The notes under the pieces: generated by a model
Told to the model about the DNA's origin: nothing
The model's database searches: none
The model's input: only the letters and a program-made list of their open reading frames with translations
In this document: positions 10,133 to 19,092 of the stretch, one piece after another
How positions within the stretch are numbered: the stretch's first letter is position 1
Layout: each line of letters begins with the position of its first letter
Assembly: GCF_963675585.1 (NCBI RefSeq)
Contig: NZ_OY776411.1
Location: 935,001 to 999,000 of the forward strand
Reading direction: 5' to 3'
DNA: 64,000 nucleotides
Source of the DNA: an uncultured Draconibacterium sp.
Lineage (GTDB): Bacteria > Bacteroidota > Bacteroidia > Bacteroidales > Prolixibacteraceae
Program-made: the position numbers and the translations under genes

Positions 10133-11725
10133 TTATTCAATATCCGCCTCTTCCAAAGCTTTTTTCTCCGTAAGCCCTTCAGGCTTCATTTCCCAATATT
10201 TACCAACCATGTCTCCATCCCAGGTATTCGAAACATTTTCAATGTCATGAATAATCTCAATTAACTCATCACCCAAATAAATACTTTTCCCCTGCGGTAC
10301 TTTTACCGTAATAAACACTTCCTGGTTGCGCCATTTTTTACCTTCTTCGATAAAGAAATACGGATCGAAAAGAACGGTTGAGTCGGCAACATTGTAGTTA
10401 TAAACCACCTCTTTACTATTGTCTTTTGCATCCTCACGCGATTTTCCACGCGATGCTGTTTTAACCGATATCACAAAATCCTCAGAACTCGAACGAACCA
10501 CATCCAATCGCGGCTCTCCAACAATAACCTCTTCACCGTCTACAACATACACTTTAAAATTATCGATCTCCCAATCCATTTCGGCGTAGTCATCGTATTT
10601 GTCTTCGGCCAAATCCAGGTACAATGTATTACAGGTGTTGCAATTAATAACCTGACTATTGGTAACAGAAGCTCTTGATTTATAATGTTTCACCTGTCCA
10701 AACGAAACAACCAGCAACGATATTAATGCTATAAACCAAATTCCTATCATTCCGAGAGCTATGGCAGTATTGTTAGACTTGTAACGGAAAACCAGTTTTG
10801 TTCCAATATAGAGCATTGCTAACATCGGAATTCCGGCAACTATACCTGCCAAAACCAAACCTAGCGTAACGGTTCCCGGATCAACAAGATGACCTAAAAA
10901 CTCGGGCATATAAATGTCGGGACTCCAAACCATTGGCCAACCCGAAAGAAACGAATGACCAATTACCATGGACGAAATCAATGCCAATAAACTGAAAAAT
11001 CCGGATAACAATAAAATCACTCCCACAATGACTACAAACACCTTTAACAGTACTTTAAAAACATTGTAAACCACATCGCCTCCAGCCTCAACTGACTTCT
11101 TTCCTTTTGAATAGGTATCCGATTCTTTAAATTTTTTGTAGCTTTCTTTTACTTCCTTTACTTCTTCTTTAATCGATTTCTCGATATTTTTAACTGTAGC
11201 TTCCTGCCCGCGCATTTCAAGTCGCTGGGTAGTATTTATTGCTTTAGGTACGGCAATCCAAAGAATTAAGTAGGCCAACAATGCAGCTCCTGATGTAACC
11301 AAAAACAGAACGGCAAAAATTATCCTTAAAATTACAGGATCCATATTAAAGTAGGCTCCCAATCCTCCGCACACTCCACCAAAAACACGGTGGTCCGGAT
11401 CGCGGTACAAACGTCTTTTACGTTTTGCTTCTGATGCAATCGACTCTTCCACTTCGCCTTCTTCCTCAGCAAAGTCTTCGGGTGTTCCCATAATCTCAAT
11501 CACTTCATTCACCCACGCAACTGTAATCACCTTTTTTTCGTCGTTGCTTTTCGAGCTGAATATTTCTGCAATACGTGCTTCAATGTCTGAGATAATCTCC
11601 TTACCCTCCTCATCTACACCAAAATGGTTTTTAAGATTAACAAGGTATTTCTGTAACACTTCGTAGGCATCTTCTTCAATGTGAAATACAGTGCCACTTA
11701 TATTTATTGTAAATGTCTTTTTCAT
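10133..11725 (-). CDS. PspC domain membrane protein
   Basis: 530 aa. Residues 104-162 form a PspC domain (LYRDPDHRVFGGVCGGLGAY, then a hydrophobic helix ending LILWIAVPKA). The N-terminal 100 residues are a soluble acidic region, and further membrane helices lie around 218-250, 285-310 and 325-350. A large C-terminal soluble domain is rich in beta strands and aspartate, probably periplasmic. PspC proteins sense inner-membrane stress. The gene follows padR by 32 nt, a pairing found in many Bacteroidota, and is probably controlled by it. Confidence 0.9.
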   Translation of the reverse strand: MKKTFTINISGTVFHIEEDAYEVLQKYLVNLKNHFGVDEEGKEIISDIEARIAEIFSSKSNDEKKVITVAWVNEVIEIMGTPEDFAEEEGEVEESIASEAKRKRRLYRDPDHRVFGGVCGGLGAYFNMDPVILRIIFAVLFLVTSGAALLAYLILWIAVPKAINTTQRLEMRGQEATVKNIEKSIKEEVKEVKESYKKFKESDTYSKGKKSVEAGGDVVYNVFKVLLKVFVVIVGVILLLSGFFSLLALISSMVIGHSFLSGWPMVWSPDIYMPEFLGHLVDPGTVTLGLVLAGIVAGIPMLAMLYIGTKLVFRYKSNNTAIALGMIGIWFIALISLLVVSFGQVKHYKSRASVTNSQVINCNTCNTLYLDLAEDKYDDYAEMDWEIDNFKVYVVDGEEVIVGEPRLDVVRSSSEDFVISVKTASRGKSREDAKDNSKEVVYNYNVADSTVLFDPYFFIEEGKKWRNQEVFITVKVPQGKSIYLGDELIEIIHDIENVSNTWDGDMVGKYWEMKPEGLTEKKALEEADIE

Positions 11726-11757
11726 CTTGTTTTTTGTTTGAATTTTCCGGTTACGAA

Positions 11758-12090
11758 CTATGCTTTGTTTGTCTTAATTTTATCGACTGCGTCAACCAAC
11801 TCAACCCAGGAATCTTCAAGTTCTACAAGAAAACTTCTTCCCGTTTCAGTTAATTCGTAATACTTTCGTGGCGGACCCTGTGTAGATTCTTCCCAGCGAT
11901 AAGCCAGCAGTCCGGCATTTTTCAACCTGGTAAGTAATGGATAAAGCGTGCCCTCTACCACAATCATTTTGGCTTCTTTCAGCGACTGAATAATATCACT
12001 CGCGTAAAGTGGCTTTCCGTCGAGAACTAGTAAGATACAATATTCCAGTACCCCCTTTCTCATCTGTGCTTTTGTGTTTTCTATCTTCAT
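11758..12090 (-). CDS. PadR family transcriptional regulator
   Basis: 110 aa, the usual length of short (subfamily 2) PadR regulators. It shows the winged-helix sequence MRKGVLEYCILLVLDGKPLY, a recognition region around EGTLYPLLTRLKNAGLL, the wing GPPRKYYELTETG and a C-terminal dimerisation helix. PadR proteins repress neighbouring genes and often their own operon. It lies between a small secreted protein gene and the pspC-like gene in one transcript. The promoter-embedded palindrome at 12831-12863 is the likely binding site (inferred). Confidence 0.92.
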   Translation of the reverse strand: MKIENTKAQMRKGVLEYCILLVLDGKPLYASDIIQSLKEAKMIVVEGTLYPLLTRLKNAGLLAYRWEESTQGPPRKYYELTETGRSFLVELEDSWVELVDAVDKIKTNKA

Positions 12091-12162
12091 TTTATGTCCC
12101 TCTGTTATGAATATTACCCTGTTCTATTTTTCTCTCTGATCTTAATTGTCAACTCCCAACTA

Positions 12163-12585
12163 CTAAATGCTCCACACTGCACTCGATGTCATCCATGCCT
12201 CTAATTCCAAAGCGTCTTCCTCCTCCACATCTGCCTGAAATAAATCTTCATTCAACATCCACGACTCCAATCCCAGTTCTGCCTCAGTCTCTTCTTCGTA
12301 CTGATACAGATTAACATCAAAATTTGAGTAATCAGTCATCCAGGCTTCCACTTCCAATTGCGGTTCAATCTCTGTATTGTAATTAATGACTTTGAGACTT
12401 TCTGTAGTTGTATTTGTTTTAGCAGGTGCATCTACCATTGCGATCGCAATATCGTTAAAACTGCTGTTTTCCAACAATCGTTTCCAAAAATTCTGTGCGC
12501 TAACCGTAAAACTTATCAATACAAAACTTACGATTACTGCTGCTGATCTTAAAATTGCTTTCTGAACATTGTTTTTTGTTTTCAT
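12163..12585 (-). CDS. Small secreted acidic protein with three LxxE(A/S)WM repeats
   Basis: 140 aa with a signal peptide (about 1-31, ending TVSAQ). The mature part is acidic and carries three copies of a motif: LEVEAWM (77-83), LGLESWM (104-110) and LELEAWM (126-132), each followed four residues later by an aromatic position. No family was recognised. It is the first gene of the PadR/PspC operon, 72 nt before padR. Its position suggests an exported sensor or effector of the envelope response; this is inference. Confidence 0.75.
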   Translation of the reverse strand: MKTKNNVQKAILRSAAVIVSFVLISFTVSAQNFWKRLLENSSFNDIAIAMVDAPAKTNTTTESLKVINYNTEIEPQLEVEAWMTDYSNFDVNLYQYEEETEAELGLESWMLNEDLFQADVEEEDALELEAWMTSSAVWSI

Positions 12586-12815
12586 GGCTTTTGTTTTTCT
12601 GTTGTCATTTACACTGACTCGTTTTTGTTTTCCTGTTTTATTGCTTTGCTTCTGTTTTGTTTTTTCCGAAGTTTTCTCTTCGTGCCATTCTGCAGCCTGG
12701 CATTTTTTGTTTTCGTTTTCTTTCTGTCTAATTGACGTTACTTTTTTGCTTTCGTTACAAACTATAAAGAACTTTATTTTAAAACGTACTTTCTTTTACA
12801 CTGTTGTTTGCATTA

Positions 12816-12847
12816 CAAATATATGTTCTTTTTATGGTACCATGCAA
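12816..12847 (-). promoter_or_regulatory. Promoter of the PadR/PspC operon
   Basis: Reading the minus strand, TTG (12847-12845), a 21-nt spacer and TATATTTG (12823-12816) match the Bacteroidota consensus TTG-N19-21-TAnnTTTG. Transcription would start near 12809, giving a leader of about 225 nt before the ATG at 12585. Confidence 0.65.
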
Positions 12848-12863
12848 CACATAGTACCATAAA
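12831..12863. promoter_or_regulatory. Candidate PadR operator, perfect 10-bp inverted repeat
   Basis: TTTATGGTAC (12831-12840) and its exact complement (12854-12863) are separated by 13 bp. ATGGTACCAT (12834-12843) is itself a palindrome and recurs as ATAGTACCAT (12851-12860). The repeat covers the -33 element and most of the spacer of the promoter, where a bound repressor would block RNA polymerase. Assignment to the PadR protein is inferred from position. Confidence 0.6.
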
Positions 12864-13410
12864 TTTTCAATTTATTTTAAATAATTTTTCTATAACCCTG
12901 TTTTACTGAACGTTACAAATTAGTAAAAAATACAAACGCAGAGTAGAAATTTTACCTTTCTAATTCCTATTTAACCATAAGTTATATTTCGTCTTGCTGT
13001 GTGCTGATTTTTATCGTTCAAAATTTGTTGACAAACTGTTAATAAGTATGTTAAATTATTTAACAACTAAAGTAAGATTCATTTGTTTTTAGGTGCTATA
13101 AGTGGCAATTTTATCCTTTGAAAATTGGAGTGGAGTTAAGAAATAGAACATAATAATATAACATGTAGTTAATCCTTCGCAAAAAAAGAAAGGTTTCCTT
13201 TGATTTGTGGTTTGAAGATTATTTTTGCGGCTTGATTAATGTAAACAAAGTACTAACACAACTTATATGAGATTATGTTATTTGAGAAATAAAAACCATA
13301 GTGACCCTTATTTTGTAAACACACATGTAAGGCGCACTCACACAACTATATATTCTTTTCAGGAGTTTATCTAAAATTCTATATTTATTTTAATTCAAAT
13401 TAAAAGTTTT

Positions 13411-15948
13411 ATGAAAAAAGCACTTTTTTCGATTGTATTACTGGCTGTATTCAGCCTGTTTTCTCTCGCAACTATTGCCCAGGGAACCATAAAGGGCGTA
13501 GTAGTTGATGCGGAAACCAGTGAAGCCCTAATTGGGGCAAGTGTGGTTTTAGATGGTACCACAACAGGTACTGTTACTGATATTAATGGCGCCTTTTCGC
13601 TTTCGGTAAACGCTGGCGACCAAAAAATCAACATTTCGTACATTGGGTACACTACTCAAAAACTGAATGTTAAAGTATCAAACGGTCAAACAAACGATTT
13701 GGGCCAGGTAAAACTAGGACCCGATGCAGTAGGTATAAACGAAGTAATGGTTCTGGCTTCAGTTGCCGTTGCACGTAAAACTCCGGTTGCTGTTTCGGCC
13801 ATCGAGCCACAACAAATCGCAGAAAAATTAGGTACTCAGGAATATCCTGAAATTTTAAAATCAACTCCTGGGGTTTATGCAACTCGCCAGGGTGGTGGTT
13901 TTGGTGATTCACGTATTAACATTCGTGGTTTTAGCCAACGTAACGTAGCTGTAATGATTAACGGTGTTCCGGTAAACGACATGGAAAATGGTTGGGTATA
14001 CTGGAGTAACTGGGCTGGTCTCTCAGAAGTAACCCGTTCAATGCAGGTACAACGTGGTTTGGGTGCATCAAAACTTTCTACCGGATCGATTGGTGGTACC
14101 ATGAACATTATTACAAAAACTACCGATGCTGAAAAAGGTGGTTCGGTATATTCTGGTATTGGTAACGACGGATTCAAAAAAACATCATTTAGTCTTTCAA
14201 CAGGTTTAACCGAAAACGGCTGGGCAATTTCATTGTCGGGTGCCCACACAACCGGTGACGGTTGGGTTGACGGTACTCAGTTCGAAGGCTGGTCGTATTT
14301 TGGAAGTATTTCAAAACGCTGGACAAACCAAATGTTAACGTTAACTGCTTTCGGAGCACCACAAGTTCACGGACAGCGTTCAAGTACACAAACAATTGAA
14401 AGCGTTCAGCAACCAGATCATGGTTTACGCTACAATCCGGAGTGGGGTTATAAAGATGGTCAGATTTATAACTTAAGAACGAACTTCTACCACAAACCAC
14501 AAATGTCGTTGAACCATTATTTAACAATTAGCGACAAAGCAACCTTAGCAACATCAGCTTACTATTCGTTTGGTACTGGTGGTGGTACAGGTAACTACGG
14601 TTCAAACCAAAATGCATTCTTTAATTACACGAAAGAAGGTCAAATTGACTTCGATCGTATCGTTGAAGAAAACATTGCCAACGGAAATGGTGGATCAACT
14701 GCAATTATTCGTAATTCAAGAAACGACCACAGCTGGATGGGTGTAATTTCAAACCTTCAGTACGATCTTGGTGAAAACTTTGAATTAAGTGCAGGTATCG
14801 ACATCAGACATTACAAAGGAAAACACTACCGCGAAGTAGAAGATTTATTGGGTGGCGACTTTGTTCTTTCAACAGAAGACAAAAACAATCCTGATAAAAT
14901 TGCCCGTAAAGGTGACAAAATTGGTTACTGGAACGACGGTATTGTAGGATGGCAAGGAGTATTTGGACAATTGGAATATTCTAAAAACGAGCTTTCAGCT
15001 TTCTTTGCTGCTTCATTCAACAATCAAAGTACAAAAAGGGTAGACTACTTCAACTATCTTGACAGCGACCCTGAGCAAGAATCAGACTGGCAACATCACC
15101 AGGCATTTGTTGTAAAAGGTGGTGCCAACTATAACATCAACGAAAACCACAACGTATTCGGAAACATTGGCTACTTTGAAAAAACGCCTATTTTCGACGC
15201 AATCTTTATCAATTACGTTAACGACGTAAACGAAGGTGCTGCAAACGAAAAAACATTGTCTTTCGAATTGGGTTACGGATTCCGTACACACAACTTCCAG
15301 GCAAATGTTAATGCGTATTATACCAACTGGAAAGATAAATTCTTCCGTCGTAGTTTCTACGATTCTCAAGGCAACCAGTACAGTGCCAACATTCAGGGTG
15401 TAAATGCATTGCACACTGGTTTAGAAGGTGATTTCAAATGGAAACCTTTCAGCAACCTAACCATTACCGGTATGGCATCGCTGGGAGACTGGATTTGGCA
15501 GAACGATCTTGTAGACGTACCAATTGTAAACGACAACCAGGAAGAAGTTGGACGAGTTGATTTGTTTATTGCCGACCTAAAAGTGGGTGATGCAGCACAA
15601 ACTACTTTCGCTTTGGGTGCCGACTACGAATTATTTGATGGTTTTAAAGTCGGTGCAAACTGGAACTACTACGACAATTTATATGCTGAATTTGATCCAC
15701 TGGGAAGAGGAACATCAGAAAAAACTCAACCATGGAAAGTTCCTGCATACGGTTTAGTAGACGCTAACTTTACCTATTACTTTACTATCGGACAATTTGA
15801 TGCAGTTCTTTATGCCAACATTATTAATGTATTCGACACAGAATTTATTTCTGATGCTGATGACGGCGCAGGTCACGACTGGCAATCAGCCAAAGTATAT
15901 TATGGTATTGGAAGAACCTGGTCAACCGGTTTAAAAATTAACTTCTAA
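13411..15948 (+). CDS. TonB-dependent receptor with carboxypeptidase-regulatory-like domain
   Basis: 845 aa. A signal peptide (about 1-23) is followed by a carboxypeptidase-D regulatory-like beta domain (GTIKGVVVDAETSEALIGAS, to about 103), a plug domain (about 120-235, with INIRGFSQRNVAVMINGVPV) and a 22-strand-type barrel ending in an aromatic terminal strand (GLKINF). It takes up an unidentified substrate across the outer membrane with TonB energy. The gene for a lipoprotein follows 12 nt later, but that protein is not a typical SusD, so a glycan substrate is not assured. Confidence 0.93.
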   Translation: MKKALFSIVLLAVFSLFSLATIAQGTIKGVVVDAETSEALIGASVVLDGTTTGTVTDINGAFSLSVNAGDQKINISYIGYTTQKLNVKVSNGQTNDLGQVKLGPDAVGINEVMVLASVAVARKTPVAVSAIEPQQIAEKLGTQEYPEILKSTPGVYATRQGGGFGDSRINIRGFSQRNVAVMINGVPVNDMENGWVYWSNWAGLSEVTRSMQVQRGLGASKLSTGSIGGTMNIITKTTDAEKGGSVYSGIGNDGFKKTSFSLSTGLTENGWAISLSGAHTTGDGWVDGTQFEGWSYFGSISKRWTNQMLTLTAFGAPQVHGQRSSTQTIESVQQPDHGLRYNPEWGYKDGQIYNLRTNFYHKPQMSLNHYLTISDKATLATSAYYSFGTGGGTGNYGSNQNAFFNYTKEGQIDFDRIVEENIANGNGGSTAIIRNSRNDHSWMGVISNLQYDLGENFELSAGIDIRHYKGKHYREVEDLLGGDFVLSTEDKNNPDKIARKGDKIGYWNDGIVGWQGVFGQLEYSKNELSAFFAASFNNQSTKRVDYFNYLDSDPEQESDWQHHQAFVVKGGANYNINENHNVFGNIGYFEKTPIFDAIFINYVNDVNEGAANEKTLSFELGYGFRTHNFQANVNAYYTNWKDKFFRRSFYDSQGNQYSANIQGVNALHTGLEGDFKWKPFSNLTITGMASLGDWIWQNDLVDVPIVNDNQEEVGRVDLFIADLKVGDAAQTTFALGADYELFDGFKVGANWNYYDNLYAEFDPLGRGTSEKTQPWKVPAYGLVDANFTYYFTIGQFDAVLYANIINVFDTEFISDADDGAGHDWQSAKVYYGIGRTWSTGLKINF

Positions 15949-15960
15949 AATTAGGAAAAC

Positions 15961-17097
15961 ATGAAGAAGATATTATTTATTATAATAGCAGGCTTAGCTA
16001 TATTAATTAATGCCTGTACCCCAATGGCGGATATCAACGATGAAATTGATATTGCGCTTGAAGCAGCCAACAAAGATGCCCAGTTCTTAAAAGATCTGCA
16101 GGTTGCTCCCGAAGCTTACACTTTGACTGATGAAGATTACGAGTTATCGAGCAACTCAAGCGTAGCCAACTATAAAAACTTCTCAGCATCTGCACTTCCA
16201 AAAGATTTCCTTCCTGAAATCCTGAACCAGAAATTCTCAGGCGAAGACGCTCAGGCAATGATGGTAACTTATAACTATTATTCGAAACCTTTTGTTGATA
16301 AAGACAATGCTTATGGTTTGAGTAATACGGACTACGAAAGTATGGGTCAAACATACCACAACTTTAGCGATGCGGATGTGGCAAAAGCATTGATTGCAAA
16401 ATTACTGGATCGTATTATTTATGCTGAAGATGCAGGAGCAGAGAAAACTGTTGAATACACCATGTACTCAACTTACGAAGACCGCTACATTAAAATTAAT
16501 GAAGACGGAACCAGCGAAGAAGTATCATACGATGCAAATGCAGTTGAAGTAAGCGATGATATTTACGAAGCAACCGGAAATGGCAAATACAAAAACTTCT
16601 ATGCAATAAGCGATGCACTCGAAGATTTGGCAAAATATGCCGTTGATTCAGCAGTAACACTTCCAGTTACCTATTCGGCACTGGTTTATAAAAACTACCT
16701 GCCTGAATTCCTTGTATTCTATTACAACGGAACAAACTGGGAAGTGAAACAAAGCGTAATGGCAGTTTCAGAGCCATTAAACTATGCCTTAAATTCGGAT
16801 GATATTTCACTTAGTTACTGGTGGGCCGATCCAGCTATCAAAATTACTTTGGGTGGCGACGATTATGCTATTTATTCAGAAACTTCGAAATACGGAAACT
16901 TCGACCTACGCGGTTCAGTTCCTCCCGGAACCGACAGAGATAAACTGGTAGAAATGATTGGTGGAATGCTTGATGCAAACCACAGCCCGGTTGAAGGCCA
17001 ACAATACCTTGTTTCGTATGCATACTACGATGGAAGCAACGGTGTTGCTACCATTCGTATCATTAAAGAAAACGGAACCTGGTCTGAAGTGGAGTAA
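15961..17097 (+). CDS. Lipoprotein co-transcribed with the TonB receptor
   Basis: 378 aa with a lipoprotein signal peptide and lipobox LINAC (Cys19). The mature protein is acidic and rich in tyrosine and asparagine. It has no SusD tetratricopeptide pattern that can be seen. The phrase Y-K-N-F recurs (VANYKNFSAS, GKYKNFYAIS), suggesting an internal repeat. It starts 12 nt after the receptor stop and is followed by a strong terminator, so the two form one operon. It probably acts as the surface or periplasmic partner of the receptor; the family was not recognised. Confidence 0.82.
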   Translation: MKKILFIIIAGLAILINACTPMADINDEIDIALEAANKDAQFLKDLQVAPEAYTLTDEDYELSSNSSVANYKNFSASALPKDFLPEILNQKFSGEDAQAMMVTYNYYSKPFVDKDNAYGLSNTDYESMGQTYHNFSDADVAKALIAKLLDRIIYAEDAGAEKTVEYTMYSTYEDRYIKINEDGTSEEVSYDANAVEVSDDIYEATGNGKYKNFYAISDALEDLAKYAVDSAVTLPVTYSALVYKNYLPEFLVFYYNGTNWEVKQSVMAVSEPLNYALNSDDISLSYWWADPAIKITLGGDDYAIYSETSKYGNFDLRGSVPPGTDRDKLVEMIGGMLDANHSPVEGQQYLVSYAYYDGSNGVATIRIIKENGTWSEVE

Positions 17098-17120
17098 TCA
17101 AAACTTTGCACAATATTAAG

Positions 17121-17145
17121 AAAGCCGCCTTGAGCGGCTTTTTTT
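17121..17145 (+). terminator. Rho-independent terminator after the receptor/lipoprotein operon
   Basis: AAAGCCGC (17121-17128), a five-base loop, GCGGCTTT (17134-17141) and a T run to 17145. It begins 23 nt after the lipoprotein stop. Confidence 0.92.
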
Positions 17146-17200
17146 ATGCTTCATTTCCAAACATTTAAACACTTCTGCTGTTTTTTTTTAAATGAATTCT

Positions 17201-17208
17201 TATTTTTG
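17201..17208 (+). promoter_or_regulatory. -7 promoter element of nadA
   Basis: TATTTTTG matches TAnnTTTG and would give a leader of about 20 nt before the ATG at 17235. The same TATTTTTGCG string occurs at 13220-13229 upstream of the TonB receptor. No clear -33 TTG was found. Confidence 0.45.
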
Positions 17209-17234
17209 CGCCCTGTTTATTGAGAATTGTTAAA

Positions 17235-18227
17235 ATGGAACAGCTACAAATAAATCAAATGTTGGAGGAGAAGGGTTATATCGACGAACCGATAGATCCG
17301 AAAATGAAACTGGTTGAAGAGATCAAGCGTTTAAAAGAGGGAAAAAACGCTGTAATACTTAGCCACTTTTATGTTGATGGAGACTTGCAGGACATTGCTG
17401 ACTACGTTGGCGACAGCCTTGGACTGGCGCAGGCCGCAGCAAATACCGAAGCTGAACTGATCGTTTTTGTGGGCGTTCATTTTATGGCCGAAACGGCAAA
17501 AATCATCAATCCAAACAAAAAAGTAATTCTGCCCGATTTAAAGGCAAGTTGCTCGTTGGCCGAATCGGCACCTGCTGATAAATTCGCCGAATTTAAAGCA
17601 AAATACCCCGATCACAAGGTAATTACCTACATAAATGCAACGGCTGCACTTAAAACAATGACCGACATTGTTTGTACTTCGGCCAACGCCAAACAAATTG
17701 TTGAAAGCTTTCCGAAAGGACAGAAACTGATATTTGCACCCGACAAAAACCTGGGTGGTTACATTAACAGCATCACCGGCCGCGATATGGTTTTGTGGGA
17801 CGGAGCATGTATGGTTCACGAACAATATTCGGTGGAAAAAATTATCGACCTGATGGACAAAAATCCGGATGCCGAGTTTATTGCGCATCCTGAATGCGAA
17901 AAACCGGTTCTGCTTTTGGCAAAACACATCGGATCAACCACTGCCCTGCTGAATTATGTGAAAAAGAGCGAAGCTAAAAAGTTTATTGTTGCCACCGAAA
18001 GCGGTATTCTGCACCAAATGACAAAGGCTTGCCCCGATAAGATTTTTATTCCGGCTCCTTCAGCCGATTCAACCTGTGCATGCAACGACTGTTCGTACAT
18101 GAAATTAAACAGCCTACAAAAACTGTACACCTGTTTAAAACACGAATTGCCGGAGGTAACTCTTCCTGAAGAAGTGATTGAAAAAGCACGTATTCCGATT
18201 CAGCGCATGCTGGAAATTTCAAAGTAG
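17235..18227 (+). CDS. nadA: Quinolinate synthase NadA
   Basis: 330 aa from the ATG at 17235; an in-frame TTG at 17220 is less likely. NadA condenses iminoaspartate with dihydroxyacetone phosphate to quinolinate in NAD synthesis, using a [4Fe-4S] cluster. Visible family features are LSHFYVDGDLQDIADYVGDS, VHFMAETAKI, a cluster cysteine in KASCSLAE (C106), DIVCTSANA, FAPDKNLG, HPECEK and ATESGILHQM. A C-terminal CACNDCSYMKLN segment supplies the last cysteine. nadB and nadC are not in the window. Length fits the family. Confidence 0.96.
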   Translation: MEQLQINQMLEEKGYIDEPIDPKMKLVEEIKRLKEGKNAVILSHFYVDGDLQDIADYVGDSLGLAQAAANTEAELIVFVGVHFMAETAKIINPNKKVILPDLKASCSLAESAPADKFAEFKAKYPDHKVITYINATAALKTMTDIVCTSANAKQIVESFPKGQKLIFAPDKNLGGYINSITGRDMVLWDGACMVHEQYSVEKIIDLMDKNPDAEFIAHPECEKPVLLLAKHIGSTTALLNYVKKSEAKKFIVATESGILHQMTKACPDKIFIPAPSADSTCACNDCSYMKLNSLQKLYTCLKHELPEVTLPEEVIEKARIPIQRMLEISK

Positions 18228-18237
18228 AAAATTATGA

Positions 18238-18272
18238 TAGTGATACGCTCACTTGTAGTGAGGGTATCACTA
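18238..18272. repeat. Palindromic element, left of the AraC-type gene
   Basis: Arms TAGTGATACGCTCACT (18238-18253) and 18257-18272 with a 3-nt loop and one mismatch. There is no T run on either side, so it is not a standard terminator. It shares its 12-bp core with the palindrome at 19131-19167. Confidence 0.75.
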
Positions 18273-18282
18273 AAGAAAAGAA

Positions 18283-18322
18283 GCGTTGTCATTTTGACGA
18301 GTAAACGAGGTGAAATCTGTTG
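18283..18322. repeat. Fragment of a dispersed intergenic repeat
   Basis: The stretch GTCATTTTGACGAGTAAACG followed by AGGTGAAATCTGTTGCAG resembles the dispersed 'CATTTCGAC...GAAATCT' intergenic repeats seen in many Bacteroidota. Recognised by eye only. Confidence 0.4.
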
Positions 18323-18371
18323 CAGCTTACAGGTTACAGGCTACAGGTTACAGGTTACAGGTTACAAGTTT
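18323..18371. repeat. 7-bp tandem repeat, seven copies
   Basis: Seven consecutive heptamers of consensus CAGGTTA, with variants CAGCTTA, CAGGCTA and CAAGTTT at the first, third and last positions. It is a short satellite between nadA and the AraC-type gene with no evident function. Confidence 0.8.
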
Positions 18372-18408
18372 CGCATTCTGCTGACTAATGACAAGTGACA
18401 AAAGCTAA

Positions 18409-18864
18409 TCATGAAAAGAAGTGCTGTTTACGGCCATACCTTTTCAGGCTGCGGTATTCCCAGGGTTGCATTTTTTGGTAGGCTCTGAAAAATTGCGAAA
18501 AACTGCTTTGCGAAAAACCCAGAATTTTTCCGATGGTTTTAAAATTAAAGTTGGTATGCTCCACCAAATCGCAGGCTGCCAAGCGCAGGTATTCATTTAT
18601 CCAGGTGTGCGCACTCATCCCTGTCATACACCGCATGGCTCCGTCGAAATGCCTGAAATCGGCGCCAAAGAGCTTAGCATAATCCGACGCTTGCCTCTTG
18701 CCGTTAAGCCGCACCTTATTCGCAAACAAATCGATGTAGTTGTTTCCACTTGTTTTGTTTTCACGAATAACATCGGAAAGTTTTGTACTGTTTTCAGAAA
18801 GATGATCTACCAAACCATTGTAAAGTTCGGTGGGTGTAATTGGTGTGAATGGGTTGTCTGGCAT
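18409..18864 (-). CDS. AraC-type helix-turn-helix regulator
   Basis: 151 aa from the ATG at 18864; the frame extends upstream to 18969, but that part runs through palindromic TTTTATAAAA boxes and reads as non-coding. The C-terminal half is an AraC-type DNA-binding region: INEYLRLAACDLVEHTNFNF, then TIGKILGFSQSSFSQFFRAY and QKMQPWEYR. The N-terminal part has no recognisable effector domain. It is a single gene between nadA and the S41 protease gene, flanked by palindromes on both sides. Targets are unknown; autoregulation through the boxes is possible. Confidence 0.82.
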   Translation of the reverse strand: MPDNPFTPITPTELYNGLVDHLSENSTKLSDVIRENKTSGNNYIDLFANKVRLNGKRQASDYAKLFGADFRHFDGAMRCMTGMSAHTWINEYLRLAACDLVEHTNFNFKTIGKILGFSQSSFSQFFRAYQKMQPWEYRSLKRYGRKQHFFS

Positions 18865-18924
18865 AACATTGTTTTCTTTTAAAAGTAAGAAAATGAGCGC
18901 AAACCATCGCCATACCAAACGACA

Positions 18925-18952
18925 TTTTATAAAAATGGGGTGTTTTATAAAA
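18925..18952. promoter_or_regulatory. Paired TTTTATAAAA palindromes upstream of the AraC-type gene
   Basis: Two identical 10-bp palindromes (18925-18934 and 18943-18952) are spaced 18 bp start to start, 60-90 bp before the start codon. A third copy is at 19069-19078. The arrangement resembles a regulator binding site, but AT-rich promoter sequence could also explain it. Confidence 0.4.
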
Positions 18953-19092
18953 CATTGGCTGTAATACATTAGGAGATTGGTTATTCTTCTAAAACATCAC
19001 TACAGTTATTCCTTGAAAAACGTTCAGGGCACTGCTTAAAGCAACTTACATTTTATGATTTTGTGCTTTTTTATAAAAAATAGCTTTGTTTG

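Larger units (their letters stand above)
12586..13410. other. Long divergent intergenic region
   Basis: 825 bp between the PadR operon (minus) and the TonB receptor (plus). It holds the minus-strand promoter and palindrome and a 225-nt pyrimidine-rich leader (plus-strand view). A plus-strand TATTTTTG at 13220-13227 is a possible -7 box for the receptor gene, with a TTG 17 bp upstream, shorter than consensus. No credible gene is seen; the one open frame in the T-rich part has no coding character. Confidence 0.5.

Noticed and set aside
12569-12862. Phe-rich open frame on the plus strand upstream of the PadR operon
   Set aside because: It is the complement of an A-rich leader and overlaps a promoter; composition is not protein-like.
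18238-18272. nadA terminator
   Set aside because: The hairpin has no T run on the plus strand and belongs to a repeat shared with 19131-19167.
18323-18371. CRISPR-like array
   Set aside because: The units are 7 bp with no spacers and no cas gene nearby.
18865-18969. N-terminal 35 residues of the AraC-type frame
   Set aside because: The stretch covers palindromic TTTTATAAAA boxes and has no coding character; the ATG at 18864 gives a normal start.
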